From: a virus | DNA: 38,650 bases | Reading direction: 5' to 3' (one strand) | IMG/VR virus record: IMGVR_UViG_3300010210_000001 | Span: 1 to 38,650 of that record | Part shown: positions 25,347-33,086 of the stretch, one piece after another | Numbering within the stretch: position 1 is the stretch's first letter | Layout of the letters: every line of letters starts with the position of its first letter | The notes under the pieces: generated by a model | Database searches by the model: none | Seen by the model: only the letters and a program-made list of their open reading frames with translations | Told to the model about the DNA's origin: nothing | Made by a program: the position numbers and the translations under genes

Positions 25347-25791
25347 ACATCATCCTCTCATCTTCCAACAATCTCAAATCTAATATACGAAGGACAAAAC
25401 AACAAGTTTTTATCAATAAATCACCATCTCGACGTTATGATTATTTCTCTAGGAATTTTAGACATTACTAAATAACTAAAGTTACCATTTCATATCCTAT
25501 ATTCTTACGCGATCGGGGGTGCGCAAAAATAAAAGATTTAAAAGAGTAATGTTGGTAAGAATGGTAATATTCCCTCTAATTTCAGCGCTAAAGTCAATTT
25601 ACTCTATAAAAATCGGTAATAATTTGGTTAGAAAAATCGTTAATATTACCGATATCGGTTAGATATGAGATTGATAAAGATTTTTAAAAACTTATTAGAG
25701 GGTAAAAGTCTGCTTTTGATCAAAAAAAGTAAATCTCTTTAAAACAAAAACAACGTAGCGGGATGGGGTAACGGGTAACTAATTTGATGCT
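25347..25791. promoter_or_regulatory. AT-rich intergenic region with GGTAA repeats and palindromes
   Basis: 445 bases without a convincing gene. It lies between the 3' end of a regulator gene and the 5' end of the outer-membrane gene. It holds ATCGGTAATA (25612-25621) and its exact inverse TATTACCGAT (25644-25653), a 12-base perfect palindrome ACCGATATCGGT (25648-25659), GGTAAG and GGTAAT at 25554 and 25563, and adjacent GGGTAAC copies at 25766 and 25773. Possible uses are operators for the outer-membrane gene, a replication or partition site, or a non-coding RNA. Confidence 0.5.
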
Positions 25792-26109
25792 TTAAAATTG
25801 CTTTTTAGATATGATCTGAAATTCTGACGAAAAAAGGCGTAGTTCCTCCAGCTCACTTTCAAGATCAGTACAGCGTTTTGTCAAATAGCTCACCGTAGAT
25901 GAAAAATCAGGGGTGCGGATGCCAGTTAAAAGCCAGTGTATGTCACCGTGTGAACAAAAAGCTATTAAACCTCGTAGATCTATACCCTGACGATTTGATT
26001 CCCAATTCGAATATCTGCGATTTGTACAACCCAACAACTCTGCAGCCTGTTGCTGAGTATATCCCCTCTCATCCCGCCAATGCCGCAGACGAGATGCTAT
26101 TTCCAGCAT
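25792..26109 (-). CDS. Cro/CI-type HTH regulator (paralogue 1)
   Basis: 105 residues. Helix-turn-helix of the XRE family at about 8-45: RLRHWRDERGYTQQQAAELLG, then CTNRRYSNWESNRQ. The HWLLTGIRTP stretch is the usual end of a CI-like N-terminal domain. The C-terminus (about 71-90) has STVSYLTKRCTDLESELEEL, a short coiled coil nearly the same as in the regulator at 26422-26805. There is no LexA-like self-cleaving domain. The ATG follows directly the stop of the upstream small gene (TAAATG), so the two are coupled. Probably a lysogeny-control protein. Confidence 0.8.
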   Translation of the reverse strand: MLEIASRLRHWRDERGYTQQQAAELLGCTNRRYSNWESNRQGIDLRGLIAFCSHGDIHWLLTGIRTPDFSSTVSYLTKRCTDLESELEELRLFSSEFQIISKKQF

Positions 26110-26343
26110 TTAACGACGGCGATCTATTAAATCAAGATATATAGCGTACAAGTTTGATGTAGTTTGGGAATTATAGTCTTCCCCAGTAAATATTTCGTGT
26201 AAATCTATTCTCATCTCTGCTGCCTCCAACAACACACGAAGCATGGAAGGCGTTAAGTCCGGAAGTATCCGGCCAGATGGCACCTCTACCCCACACTCGA
26301 TTAGTTCTCTCTTTAAACGATTGTCAACTTTTTCAGGCGTCAT
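26110..26343 (-). CDS. small hypothetical protein in the lysogeny region
   Basis: 77 residues with an AAGGAG ribosome site. Helical throughout, Leu/Glu/Arg-rich, with segments RLKRELIECGVEV and SMLRVLLEAAEMRIDLHEIF. It lies between the two regulators and its stop touches the start codon of the downstream regulator, so it is made together with it. No family recognised; a partner of the regulator or an antirepressor-like protein is conceivable from context only. Confidence 0.6.
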   Translation of the reverse strand: MTPEKVDNRLKRELIECGVEVPSGRILPDLTPSMLRVLLEAAEMRIDLHEIFTGEDYNSQTTSNLYAIYLDLIDRRR

Positions 26344-26421
26344 AGCTACTCCTTTTTTTAATTGAGCCTATAACTAAAACGCCTAAACTGATAAATATGT
26401 TACAAAAATCTTTAAAAAAAA

Positions 26422-26805
26422 TCACCCAGCTGCAGAATTGCCAGATATCGCTTCATATTTTGCTCGGCACTCTGCTAAATCTGATTCTAATTTCATACAC
26501 CTATTCGTCAAATATGTTACCGTATCTGACAACCAGGAATCCGGCTTTGGTTGTTCCACTTCAATTACTGGCTCTGCTGTTCCATCCCGAAGCATTGGGC
26601 CATGGCCACTTACAAGCCAGTTCAAATCAACACCCTTTTCATATAGCTTTTGCATACTATACGAATTAAAATTAGGCTTACCTCTTTCCCATAATTGATA
26701 ACCCCGCAAACCAACCCCAAGATACGAAGCAAAGTCTACTTGCTTTATCTCAAAGTGTCGCCGGACAGTCGCAAGTCTTTTTCCCACTTCAAGAAAATTT
26801 TGCAT
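26422..26805 (-). CDS. CI-type repressor-like HTH regulator (paralogue 2)
   Basis: 127 residues. XRE-type helix-turn-helix at about 7-45 (RLATVRRHFEIKQVDFASYLG ... LRGYQLWERGK) and GVDLNWLVSGHGPML, which closes phage CI N-terminal domains. After a Pro-rich linker comes DTVTYLTNRCMKLESDLAEC, shared with the regulator at 25792. No peptidase domain, so RecA-driven self-cleavage is not expected. It is transcribed away from the early operon across a shared operator region, the classic repressor position, and is the best candidate for the main repressor. Confidence 0.8.
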   Translation of the reverse strand: MQNFLEVGKRLATVRRHFEIKQVDFASYLGVGLRGYQLWERGKPNFNSYSMQKLYEKGVDLNWLVSGHGPMLRDGTAEPVIEVEQPKPDSWLSDTVTYLTNRCMKLESDLAECRAKYEAISGNSAAG

Positions 26806-26829
26806 TTACAACCTCAATAGTACATTTTT

Positions 26830-26873
26830 TGCATATATATGCATTATTTTACACTTTGCCCTTGCATACGCAA
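26830..26873. promoter_or_regulatory. paired operator sites between repressor and early operon
   Basis: Two related dyads: TGCATATATATGCA (26830-26843, perfect 14-base palindrome) and TTGCATACGCAA (26862-26873, near-perfect), sharing the half-site TTGCATA. They lie in the divergent intergenic region of 126 bases, where the main repressor would bind. The second dyad covers the -35 boxes of both promoters. Confidence 0.65.
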
Positions 26874-26890
26874 TTAAGTGCTCTTATATT
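26862..26890 (+). promoter_or_regulatory. early rightward promoter
   Basis: TTGCAT (26862-26867), 17-base spacer, TATATT (26885-26890), so transcription would start near 26897 and read into the replication operon. The -35 is inside an operator dyad. A leftward promoter for the repressor can be read from the same dyad on the other strand: TTGCGT (26873-26868), a 16-base spacer, TAAAAT. Confidence 0.65.
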
Positions 26891-26931
26891 TAGAGTAACA
26901 CTATATTACACATTAAAGGGAATAGTAACAA

Positions 26932-27186
26932 ATGGTTACGCTATTGAACAAAAAAAAGCCTCCGAAAAACCTGCAGAACGCAACAAAGCGTCTTTCCCCT
27001 CATTGCCTAACCCTGTTTACTGAGCAATATCTTGAGCTTTTCGAAGCCTTTCCGTCAGAAGAAATCACTGAATCAGAAGTTCTTCATCTCGCACTTAAAA
27101 CTCTTAAATCATCTGGAGGCGCTCGCAAGGCGTATCTTGAAGAAGCACGCAAACATCTGAACCTAATGGAGCAGAAACTCAACTAA
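26932..27186 (+). CDS. small basic protein, ribbon-helix-helix-like, first early gene
   Basis: 84 residues, first gene of the rightward operon. A basic N-terminus (NKKKPPKNLQNATKR) is followed by a short strand and two helices, LFTEQYLELFEAFPSEE and ITESEVLHLALKTLKSS, spaced like a ribbon-helix-helix fold. This would suit a Cro-like early regulator that acts on the nearby operators. The ribosome site (AAAGGG) is weak and distant. Family not proved by sequence alone. Confidence 0.55.
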   Translation: MVTLLNKKKPPKNLQNATKRLSPHCLTLFTEQYLELFEAFPSEEITESEVLHLALKTLKSSGGARKAYLEEARKHLNLMEQKLN

Positions 27187-27219
27187 GCAACACCAGGGAA
27201 TATCAGGAAATCGCTGTCT

Positions 27220-29628
27220 ATGAATATTGAGGAGCTAAAATCTCGGCTTCCCCAGTTGGAAGATATTATCTCAAAACTGGGGCTCAGCAATAAACCATGG
27301 GAAACCGGTAAAGGAAATCCCTGTATTTTTGCTGACGAACACCCAAACCACCCATGCAAAATCAGAGCTGCTATCAAAAATGGTAGATACTACTGCTATT
27401 CTGATGATTCCCATTGTGGAGACGTGTTCGATATAGTTGCCAAGCAAAAAGGACTGGACTTTGCAGAAACAGTAAAGTTGCTGAAAGAAGTCTTTATTCC
27501 AGATGCAGCAAATTCTCCACAGAAATACCAGTTCACAACTGGGAGAGAGACCGAAGGACCACACTTCAACAAAAGTGCCCATTGGTGCGCGCATTATCGC
27601 ACTGAAGCTATGAGGAACTTACGTAGAACCAAAGGCGTTGAAGTACTTAAAAAATGGTTTCCCAAAATTGGGAAGTTTGATCACCCAATCTGTGAATACA
27701 TAGGGTGGGAAGTCAAGACACAAACCCCTGCGATCTTGATTGAAGCAATCAAAGAAGGTAAAGCATACTGGAACAATGTATCTGACTACAATCGCCCAGG
27801 CAAAGACGGAAAATGGATAGGACTCAAAGGGCGGCCAATGATCCCCTTTCCTCAAAAGCTGTTTGAGGACACTAATGAGCCAGGAGACTGGATTTTAGTC
27901 ACAGAAGGTCTAAAAGACTGCGTAAATGCCTGGCTTTCTGGATTCAAGGCAATTACTCTCGGGGGCGGGCTTGTTCCTTGGGACGATCACCTAATATATC
28001 TGGCAGGTAAAAACTTGGTAATCTGTCGAGACCTCGATGATGCAGGGCTGAAATTTCAAAACAAGTTGATTGGAACCATTAAAAACTCCTTCCACAATAT
28101 ACCCCAAATCTACTGCGTGGACTGGTCGGAGCTATCATCTAAAAAAGGGTATGACCTATCTGATGCATTAGTTGATCATCCAGAATTATCGATGAAGGAT
28201 CTGATTAAGCTATCAGATACCCACTTTGACAACAGAGATGAAGATGAATGGCCAACCGACGCAAAAGGCAACCCCATCAAACCAAGACCATCACTTAGAT
28301 TTGCAGCATTTCGTAACAAGTGGCGCATCTGGGCAGGGATGGAATCCCAATACATGTATATCCAGTCCATGAGAACCAAAGAAATCGAGAAGCTAAAAGG
28401 GCCCGATTTTTGGCACCAATTGGATCTGCGCCTCTCTCAACGATCAAGCTCAGATCAGCGCGTGAAGATTCCACAGAAGCGTGAAATTTTCAATCCTGAA
28501 CGGTCGGAGCGTTTTTATTACGACATTGAACGCGGAGAGTACATCTACAACATATTCGAAGCAACCAACCTCTGGCTACTACCCAAAGAAGACGAACTTC
28601 CAGATCTGCCACCACTTATTTCCACCCTCATTGCAAACATTCTCGGGATGCCATTTAATTCAGATGACTGGGATGACTCGCACCTAGCCCTTTTTAACCA
28701 CTTCATAAACTGGCTGGCCACATTTTACCAAACACGGAAGACATCTGAAATTGGATGGATTTTTACCGGTGAAAAAGGGACCGGAAAGAACGTTTTTTAT
28801 GAGCGTGTGATCTGGCCCATATTTGGTGAAAACCAATGTATTCTCGTAGGCGATGAAGACCTAGAAGACAAATACTCTTCATGGCAGTGTAATAAACTGT
28901 TTGTGGTTTTTAATGAGCTATCCCAGGATGCCCAGACACGTCACCGCATGAAAGACAAGATCAAGACCCTGGTCACAGAATCAAAAGTGCGAGTCCGGAA
29001 GATGTACTCCGAAGCTGATCATGATCAAAGAAATACATTCAACTTGATGATCTTCACCAATGAGGCCAATCCATTCAAAGTTGAAAAGAATGACCGGCGC
29101 TTTAATGTGATGGCACCAGAGGTAAAGCTTGAGCAATACAGGGAATTTGTGGATCTGGGAAGAAACTGGACGTTCCAGGAATCACTACCAGCGCTCGATG
29201 CAGAGGTGGAACAATTTGCCCGACACCTCGCATCACGCGATATCGACACCTACTGGTACAATAAAACCATTGAGACCCTGGCCAAAGATGAAATGATCGC
29301 CAGGTCAATGACCATAACAGAGAAGATCTGGTGGGCCTTTGTAAACAATGACAAAACCTTCTTTCTGGAAAATGACATGATCAAGCCAGATGAGCGGTTT
29401 ATTGAAATACCTGGCTACACAGAAGAGCAAGTCCTAGAAAAATGCTTTGAGAAAAAATTTATTCCAAACTTTGTTCTAACTACAGTATACAACAGAGCAA
29501 CAGGAGATCATCGTAAAACTCCGTTTGGGATTAAGAACGCTATCCGTAGTCGTGGAATCAGCATTCCAGAGACAAACAATAAGAGCCATTTGTTTTCCAC
29601 AACTTTTGCGGGGGCTTCATGGAAATAA
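27220..29628 (+). CDS. DNA primase-helicase (CHC2 zinc finger, TOPRIM, DUF5906/D5-like ATPase)
   Basis: 802 residues combining priming and unwinding for phage replication. The N-terminal zinc finger uses Cys35, His41, Cys59 and Cys66 (CIFADEH ... YYCYSDDSHC). A TOPRIM region at about 223-300 has DWILVTEG (Glu229) and the DxD pair in CRDLDDAG (271-273). The C-terminal helicase has Walker A GEKGTGKN at 517-524, a Walker B-like stretch LFVVFNEL, the sensor MIFTNEANP and an arginine finger KNDRRFNV near 624, which places it in the superfamily 3 DUF5906 group. The next small gene starts inside its end. Confidence 0.88.
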   Translation: MNIEELKSRLPQLEDIISKLGLSNKPWETGKGNPCIFADEHPNHPCKIRAAIKNGRYYCYSDDSHCGDVFDIVAKQKGLDFAETVKLLKEVFIPDAANSPQKYQFTTGRETEGPHFNKSAHWCAHYRTEAMRNLRRTKGVEVLKKWFPKIGKFDHPICEYIGWEVKTQTPAILIEAIKEGKAYWNNVSDYNRPGKDGKWIGLKGRPMIPFPQKLFEDTNEPGDWILVTEGLKDCVNAWLSGFKAITLGGGLVPWDDHLIYLAGKNLVICRDLDDAGLKFQNKLIGTIKNSFHNIPQIYCVDWSELSSKKGYDLSDALVDHPELSMKDLIKLSDTHFDNRDEDEWPTDAKGNPIKPRPSLRFAAFRNKWRIWAGMESQYMYIQSMRTKEIEKLKGPDFWHQLDLRLSQRSSSDQRVKIPQKREIFNPERSERFYYDIERGEYIYNIFEATNLWLLPKEDELPDLPPLISTLIANILGMPFNSDDWDDSHLALFNHFINWLATFYQTRKTSEIGWIFTGEKGTGKNVFYERVIWPIFGENQCILVGDEDLEDKYSSWQCNKLFVVFNELSQDAQTRHRMKDKIKTLVTESKVRVRKMYSEADHDQRNTFNLMIFTNEANPFKVEKNDRRFNVMAPEVKLEQYREFVDLGRNWTFQESLPALDAEVEQFARHLASRDIDTYWYNKTIETLAKDEMIARSMTITEKIWWAFVNNDKTFFLENDMIKPDERFIEIPGYTEEQVLEKCFEKKFIPNFVLTTVYNRATGDHRKTPFGIKNAIRSRGISIPETNNKSHLFSTTFAGASWK

Positions 29629-29795
29629 AACGAGGATTTATAAAGCGTGTGATCCCACCTCACACTGAAAACCTCATCGCCTCGATGTGGTTCACAGGCG
29701 CTTTCACACAAAAAGAAATCGGCCAAAGGTTCGGCATCACCCAAGGATACGTTTCAAAAATAGTTGCAAAAGTAACGCGGGAGAAGACAGCATGA
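29619..29795 (+). CDS. 58-residue helix-turn-helix protein
   Basis: The ATG at 29619 overlaps the end of the primase-helicase gene, and the stop overlaps the next start (ATGA), so it is embedded in the operon. The C-terminal half has a clear helix-turn-helix, FTQKEIGQRFGITQGYVSKIV (about 29-49), of the type seen in small regulators and sigma-like DNA binders; the N-terminus is basic (MEIKRGFIKR). It probably binds DNA in the early phase. Short but well supported by overlaps and motif. Confidence 0.7.
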   Translation: MEIKRGFIKRVIPPHTENLIASMWFTGAFTQKEIGQRFGITQGYVSKIVAKVTREKTA

Positions 29796-30088
29796 GACCC
29801 TCATTCCAAAGCTTATACAAATTCAACCATGGGAAACTGGTTCAGATCCCGCCGTTCCTACTAAACAACCAACCCAAGGTTTTGCCTTGGGAACCTGGAA
29901 CACAGAAGATCCAGAAGCAAGACCCCAAAGCGGTGCAGATATTTCTCAGGGCAGACAATAAGCTGGTCAAGCTTCAATTTGGCGAAAACTGTAGAGCCTG
30001 TTTCTTTACCAATTCATGCACAACCCAACGGCAAAAACATTGCTCAAAAATGAGTCAAAAAGTCAACTCACCCATCCACTGGAATTAA
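29792..30088 (+). CDS. small protein with C-terminal cysteine knuckle
   Basis: 98 residues from the ATG at 29792, which overlaps the preceding stop; a longer open frame upstream uses a GTG inside the preceding gene and is less likely. The C-terminal third has C-x2-C-x6-C-x8-C (CRACFFTNSC ... KHC), a possible zinc knuckle, on a basic background. The N-terminal part is Pro/Gln/Asn-rich. No known family; a nucleic-acid-binding early protein is likely from the cysteines and location. Confidence 0.6.
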   Translation: MRPSFQSLYKFNHGKLVQIPPFLLNNQPKVLPWEPGTQKIQKQDPKAVQIFLRADNKLVKLQFGENCRACFFTNSCTTQRQKHCSKMSQKVNSPIHWN

Positions 30089-30098
30089 GGAGAACACA

Positions 30099-30311
30099 AT
30101 GCTTCACACACAACGCATCAGATCAGTAACTAAACGCCGGACACAAACACACCTCGGCACCTACATCCACCAAATACTAATCAACAATGATGTTCACTCA
30201 GAATATGCTGAGCACGTCATGGGATCAGCTGCTGCAATCGCTGCAGCCAACGCAAAATACGCTGATCTTAAAGAAAAACTCAAAATCGATAAATCTGTCG
30301 TCTTTGACTAA
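30099..30311 (+). CDS. small hypothetical early protein
   Basis: 70 residues with a strong AAGGAG ribosome site. The basic N-terminus (MLHTQRIRSVTKRRTQ) is followed by a mostly helical region with an Ala-rich stretch (GSAAAIAAANAKYADLKEK). No recognised family and no membrane segment. It lies between the cysteine-knuckle gene and the ParB-like gene in the rightward operon. Confidence 0.6.
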   Translation: MLHTQRIRSVTKRRTQTHLGTYIHQILINNDVHSEYAEHVMGSAAAIAAANAKYADLKEKLKIDKSVVFD

Positions 30312-30332
30312 CAACCACGCCAGGAGGCAACC

Positions 30333-31901
30333 ATGCTAATTCCAATCAACCAAATCACAGTCTCAAAAAAGAACGCGCGGTCAAAAATTGACCGCAAATC
30401 ACTCAAAACCCTAGCCGAATCCATCCAGCACACCGGACTTATCAATCCTGTTACGGTGGAAAAAGATAAAAACGGCTATACCCTGCTGGCAGGTAAACGT
30501 CGGTACCTAGCTGTGAAGGAAGTTCTCAAGAAAGATCAAATTGAAGCTCATGTTCATGAAGATCTTTCAGAAGAAGAACGAGTGGCCATCATCTACTCTG
30601 AAAACCTCGAACGCGCCAACCTCACCATTCGCGAAGAGCTCAAACAAATTGAATTCTGTACCATGAAAAAAATGAAGGTTCAGGACATCGCCGACCGCAT
30701 GGGTAAATCCGCTGCATGGGTAATCCAACGCAGAAAACTCAAAGACCTGATCCCAGAATTCCTAAGAGTCATCGATGCGCCTGCATGCTCAAGGATTACT
30801 CTGGATAATTGGGCCACAGTAGCAGCACTGCCAGAAGATCAGCAGGAACGACTCGCAGAGTCTTGGAGATATCTGTTTGACGACGCAGACACCTATCTTA
30901 ACTGGGAGGATTTTTCTTCAGAGATCCAGGAGTGGAATAAGCTGCTCAAAAATGCTCCCTGGCCTCTCAACTGGAAATGTGGTGAGTTAGTTCAGTGTAC
31001 TAAATGCCCAGATCGAACCGGCGCAATGATAGATCTATTCTCCGGAGACGCAGACTTGTCAAAAGACCGCTGTCTGAACTCGGATTGCTGGGATAAAAAA
31101 TACAAGGCTTATGCAGACAAAAAACTGGAAGAGCTAAACACTCAATTTCCAAACGCCATTAAAGCAGTAAGTACTTACAAGTTTTCCGCAGGAAAAACCA
31201 TCCCCGAGATTGTACTGAACCATCAAATTGATGATGAATTCAAATCAAGTACTCCTAAAACAGGTATGGTCCCTGTCATCGATGAAGATAAGCTGGCCGT
31301 CACTTACATTGATGAATCCGAATACAAGCGTTTTATGAAAAACAGTGGCCAGGCAACAGAGCCAACTGAACCTAAGCCCAAATCATACGCTGATCGGCTG
31401 GATTCGCTTGGCCGGAAGTGGCTTTCCCATGCCTTCAAGGCCTTCACTGACTTCTTTCAATCCGAAGAGTGTGAGAAGCACTTGGAGACCGCCCTGGACG
31501 TTGACCAAGCTATGCTACTGCTGATCGCATTTGGCGAAGATTACGGATGGATCGCCAAACACGGCAAAAGTAAGTTTGATGAGCTTCGCGATCAAGATGC
31601 CCTGAGGGTACGGGATATCCTGGACACAGGATGCTACAGAAACGCAGCCGTCATGATGACATCAGTTAATATGAACACTGCCAAAATCAACGAGTGCATA
31701 AACTCAATGTTGGATCTGGCTGAATGGGTTAATCTTGACCGGAAAATCATCAATGACATACTGTCTGATGCCCTCACAAAAGACCACCAACCGAAATCCT
31801 GGACAAACCTCGCAGACTACTCAGAAGACGCTTACAACGATCTGAGAAGTTTATTCCTGGATCCAGACTGGAGTGATGACAATGAAGAAGCCCCAGAATA
31901 A
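30333..31901 (+). CDS. ParB-like protein without ParA
   Basis: 522 residues. The N-terminal ParB/Spo0J-like domain is clear: IDRKSLKTLAESIQHTGLINPV, the box AGKRRYLA at 53-60 with the paired arginines, and the ENLERANL motif near 90-97. A helix-turn-helix follows (VQDIADRMGKSAAWVIQRRK, about 116-135). The middle has Cys clusters (KCGELVQCTKCPDR; CLNSDCW), a likely zinc-binding insert, and the C-terminal ~200 residues are helical and unknown. ParB-type proteins clamp DNA using CTP. No ParA gene lies nearby, so plain partitioning is doubtful; a role in replication, recombination or gene control is possible. Good GGAGG ribosome site. Confidence 0.8.
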   Translation: MLIPINQITVSKKNARSKIDRKSLKTLAESIQHTGLINPVTVEKDKNGYTLLAGKRRYLAVKEVLKKDQIEAHVHEDLSEEERVAIIYSENLERANLTIREELKQIEFCTMKKMKVQDIADRMGKSAAWVIQRRKLKDLIPEFLRVIDAPACSRITLDNWATVAALPEDQQERLAESWRYLFDDADTYLNWEDFSSEIQEWNKLLKNAPWPLNWKCGELVQCTKCPDRTGAMIDLFSGDADLSKDRCLNSDCWDKKYKAYADKKLEELNTQFPNAIKAVSTYKFSAGKTIPEIVLNHQIDDEFKSSTPKTGMVPVIDEDKLAVTYIDESEYKRFMKNSGQATEPTEPKPKSYADRLDSLGRKWLSHAFKAFTDFFQSEECEKHLETALDVDQAMLLLIAFGEDYGWIAKHGKSKFDELRDQDALRVRDILDTGCYRNAAVMMTSVNMNTAKINECINSMLDLAEWVNLDRKIINDILSDALTKDHQPKSWTNLADYSEDAYNDLRSLFLDPDWSDDNEEAPE

Positions 31902-32076
31902 TAGGAAAAAAGAACCGGTACCTGGCTTCTGCACTGTCTGCGACATGCAGTTAAACAACAGAGACGAGTACTGCGATATGCATTATGATCTGGCTACAGC
32001 TGGCCGTCTGGTGGATAAATCCACCGGACTCAAGCTGGAACCACCGGCAAAACCCATTCTAAGGGAGGTAAACTGA
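31882..32076 (+). CDS. small zinc-ribbon-like protein
   Basis: 64 residues from the ATG at 31882, spaced eight bases from GGAG; earlier in-frame GTG and ATG codons are too close to the ribosome site. It overlaps the end of the ParB-like gene. Motif C-x2-C-x10-C-x2-H (CTVCDMQLNNRDEYCDMH) is a compact zinc-binding site of the kind in small phage proteins. Its stop overlaps the next start region. Function unknown; probably a protein- or nucleic-acid-binding accessory. Confidence 0.6.
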   Translation: MKKPQNNRKKEPVPGFCTVCDMQLNNRDEYCDMHYDLATAGRLVDKSTGLKLEPPAKPILREVN

Positions 32077-32468
32077 TGGATCTATGGACAGCGCAAGCAA
32101 ATGAAGAAATGCTCCAGGCTGCAATTGCAGAAGCCAGAGCCACAATAATCAAACAGAACAAGGCCTTCGACGCCTCAGAAATCCGGATTTTGATGGAGTG
32201 TGCGCTCGATGAGAATGAGGGCATCACTCGCCGAATTCTGGTCAAAATCGGAGATGAAACCTTTTTCAGGACCAGACGCAATAATCTAACAAAACAGGAC
32301 GGCATCGACCGACTGGTTGAAAGCACCCATAAATCACAGATTGCTGAATGGTTCTGGGGGCTTGAATATCGGCTTATCGAAGCATCCACAAGCCTAGCAT
32401 CAATGTTTCGCGCATCAAAAACACTCGAAAACTTCAAACAAGGACTCAAGGAGGCAAATCATGGCTAA
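32076..32468 (+). CDS. hypothetical helical early protein
   Basis: 130 residues, very good AAGGGAGG ribosome site, start overlapping the previous stop. Helical, with Glu/Ala-rich N-terminus (QANEEMLQAAIAEARATI) and a later WFWGLEYRLIEAS stretch. No recognised family and no catalytic motif. Operon context suggests a replication or host-takeover accessory role. Confidence 0.55.
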   Translation: MDLWTAQANEEMLQAAIAEARATIIKQNKAFDASEIRILMECALDENEGITRRILVKIGDETFFRTRRNNLTKQDGIDRLVESTHKSQIAEWFWGLEYRLIEASTSLASMFRASKTLENFKQGLKEANHG

Positions 32469-32739
32469 GCTCTCAAATAAAAAATTCACCCTCCGGAAAC
32501 TGCCCAACGATGCAGAAATCCGAATTTTCACCTGCGGAGTAACCGGTAAAGAGTTCACAGACTCAAAAGGCTTCCAGGCAATGACAGGCTTGTCTCCTGC
32601 TGGCATGCGAAAATTAAAAGAACGAAAGGAACTGCCGGTAAATCAGATCATGCCAGGCTCACCGATGAAGTTTTATATCAACCACGTTGAGAGCTGGCAC
32701 AACGCAAGAACACAACTCGGAAACCGGAGACCCTCATAA
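32461..32739 (+). CDS. AlpA/excisionase-like small HTH protein
   Basis: 92 residues. The C-terminal half resembles winged helix-turn-helix excisionases and AlpA-type regulators: MTGLSPAGMRKLKERKELP followed by the strand-turn GSPMKFYINHVESWHNA. Such small proteins help integrase excise the prophage or control early genes. It overlaps the previous gene by 8 bases and touches the next start. There is no other obvious excisionase near the integrase, so it is the best Xis candidate, but it lies about 5 kb from the integrase and the match is only by shape. Confidence 0.5.
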   Translation: MAKLSNKKFTLRKLPNDAEIRIFTCGVTGKEFTDSKGFQAMTGLSPAGMRKLKERKELPVNQIMPGSPMKFYINHVESWHNARTQLGNRRPS

Positions 32740-33086
32740 TGGCAAAAAGAAAGACACGCCCCTCATTCAAGGCTGATGGAGTCTTTGTAGAGGATGCAGA
32801 GTTTGGCCACGTCATCTGCGCAATGTATAAAGAATATGATGCCAAATGGCTAGCAAAACATCTGAACCGCGGCATCTGGCTTTCAACAAACCGCTGTCTA
32901 GCAAAGGACATTCGTTACCTAAAAGGAATCATAGAGACAGCCAAAAAGTGGGATGAATACCATGACAACCAGGCAAAGGAAATGGTCTTTTACCTCCTAA
33001 GTACTTGGCTGGATGAGCTGCAGGAATTGCGTATAGAGGAAAAGGAAGAAACCTATCAACCCAAAGACCTCCGGAGAGCATCATGA
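32739..33086 (+). CDS. hypothetical early protein
   Basis: 115 residues, basic N-terminus (MAKRKTRPSFKADG), then a helix-rich body with AMYKEYDAKWLAKHLN and an acidic coiled-coil end (LDELQELRIEEKEE). It overlaps both neighbours, so it belongs to the coupled rightward operon. No family recognised; nothing suggests an enzyme. Confidence 0.55.
   Translation: MAKRKTRPSFKADGVFVEDAEFGHVICAMYKEYDAKWLAKHLNRGIWLSTNRCLAKDIRYLKGIIETAKKWDEYHDNQAKEMVFYLLSTWLDELQELRIEEKEETYQPKDLRRAS

Noticed and set aside
25549-25662. 37-codon frame in the repeat-rich intergenic region
   Set aside because: Weak ribosome site and no similarity to anything; the codons simply run through the GGTAAT repeats.
30333-31901. 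Complete ParABS partition system, i.e. a plasmid-like prophage
   Set aside because: No ParA gene is visible and an integrase is present, so a plasmid prophage is not supported.
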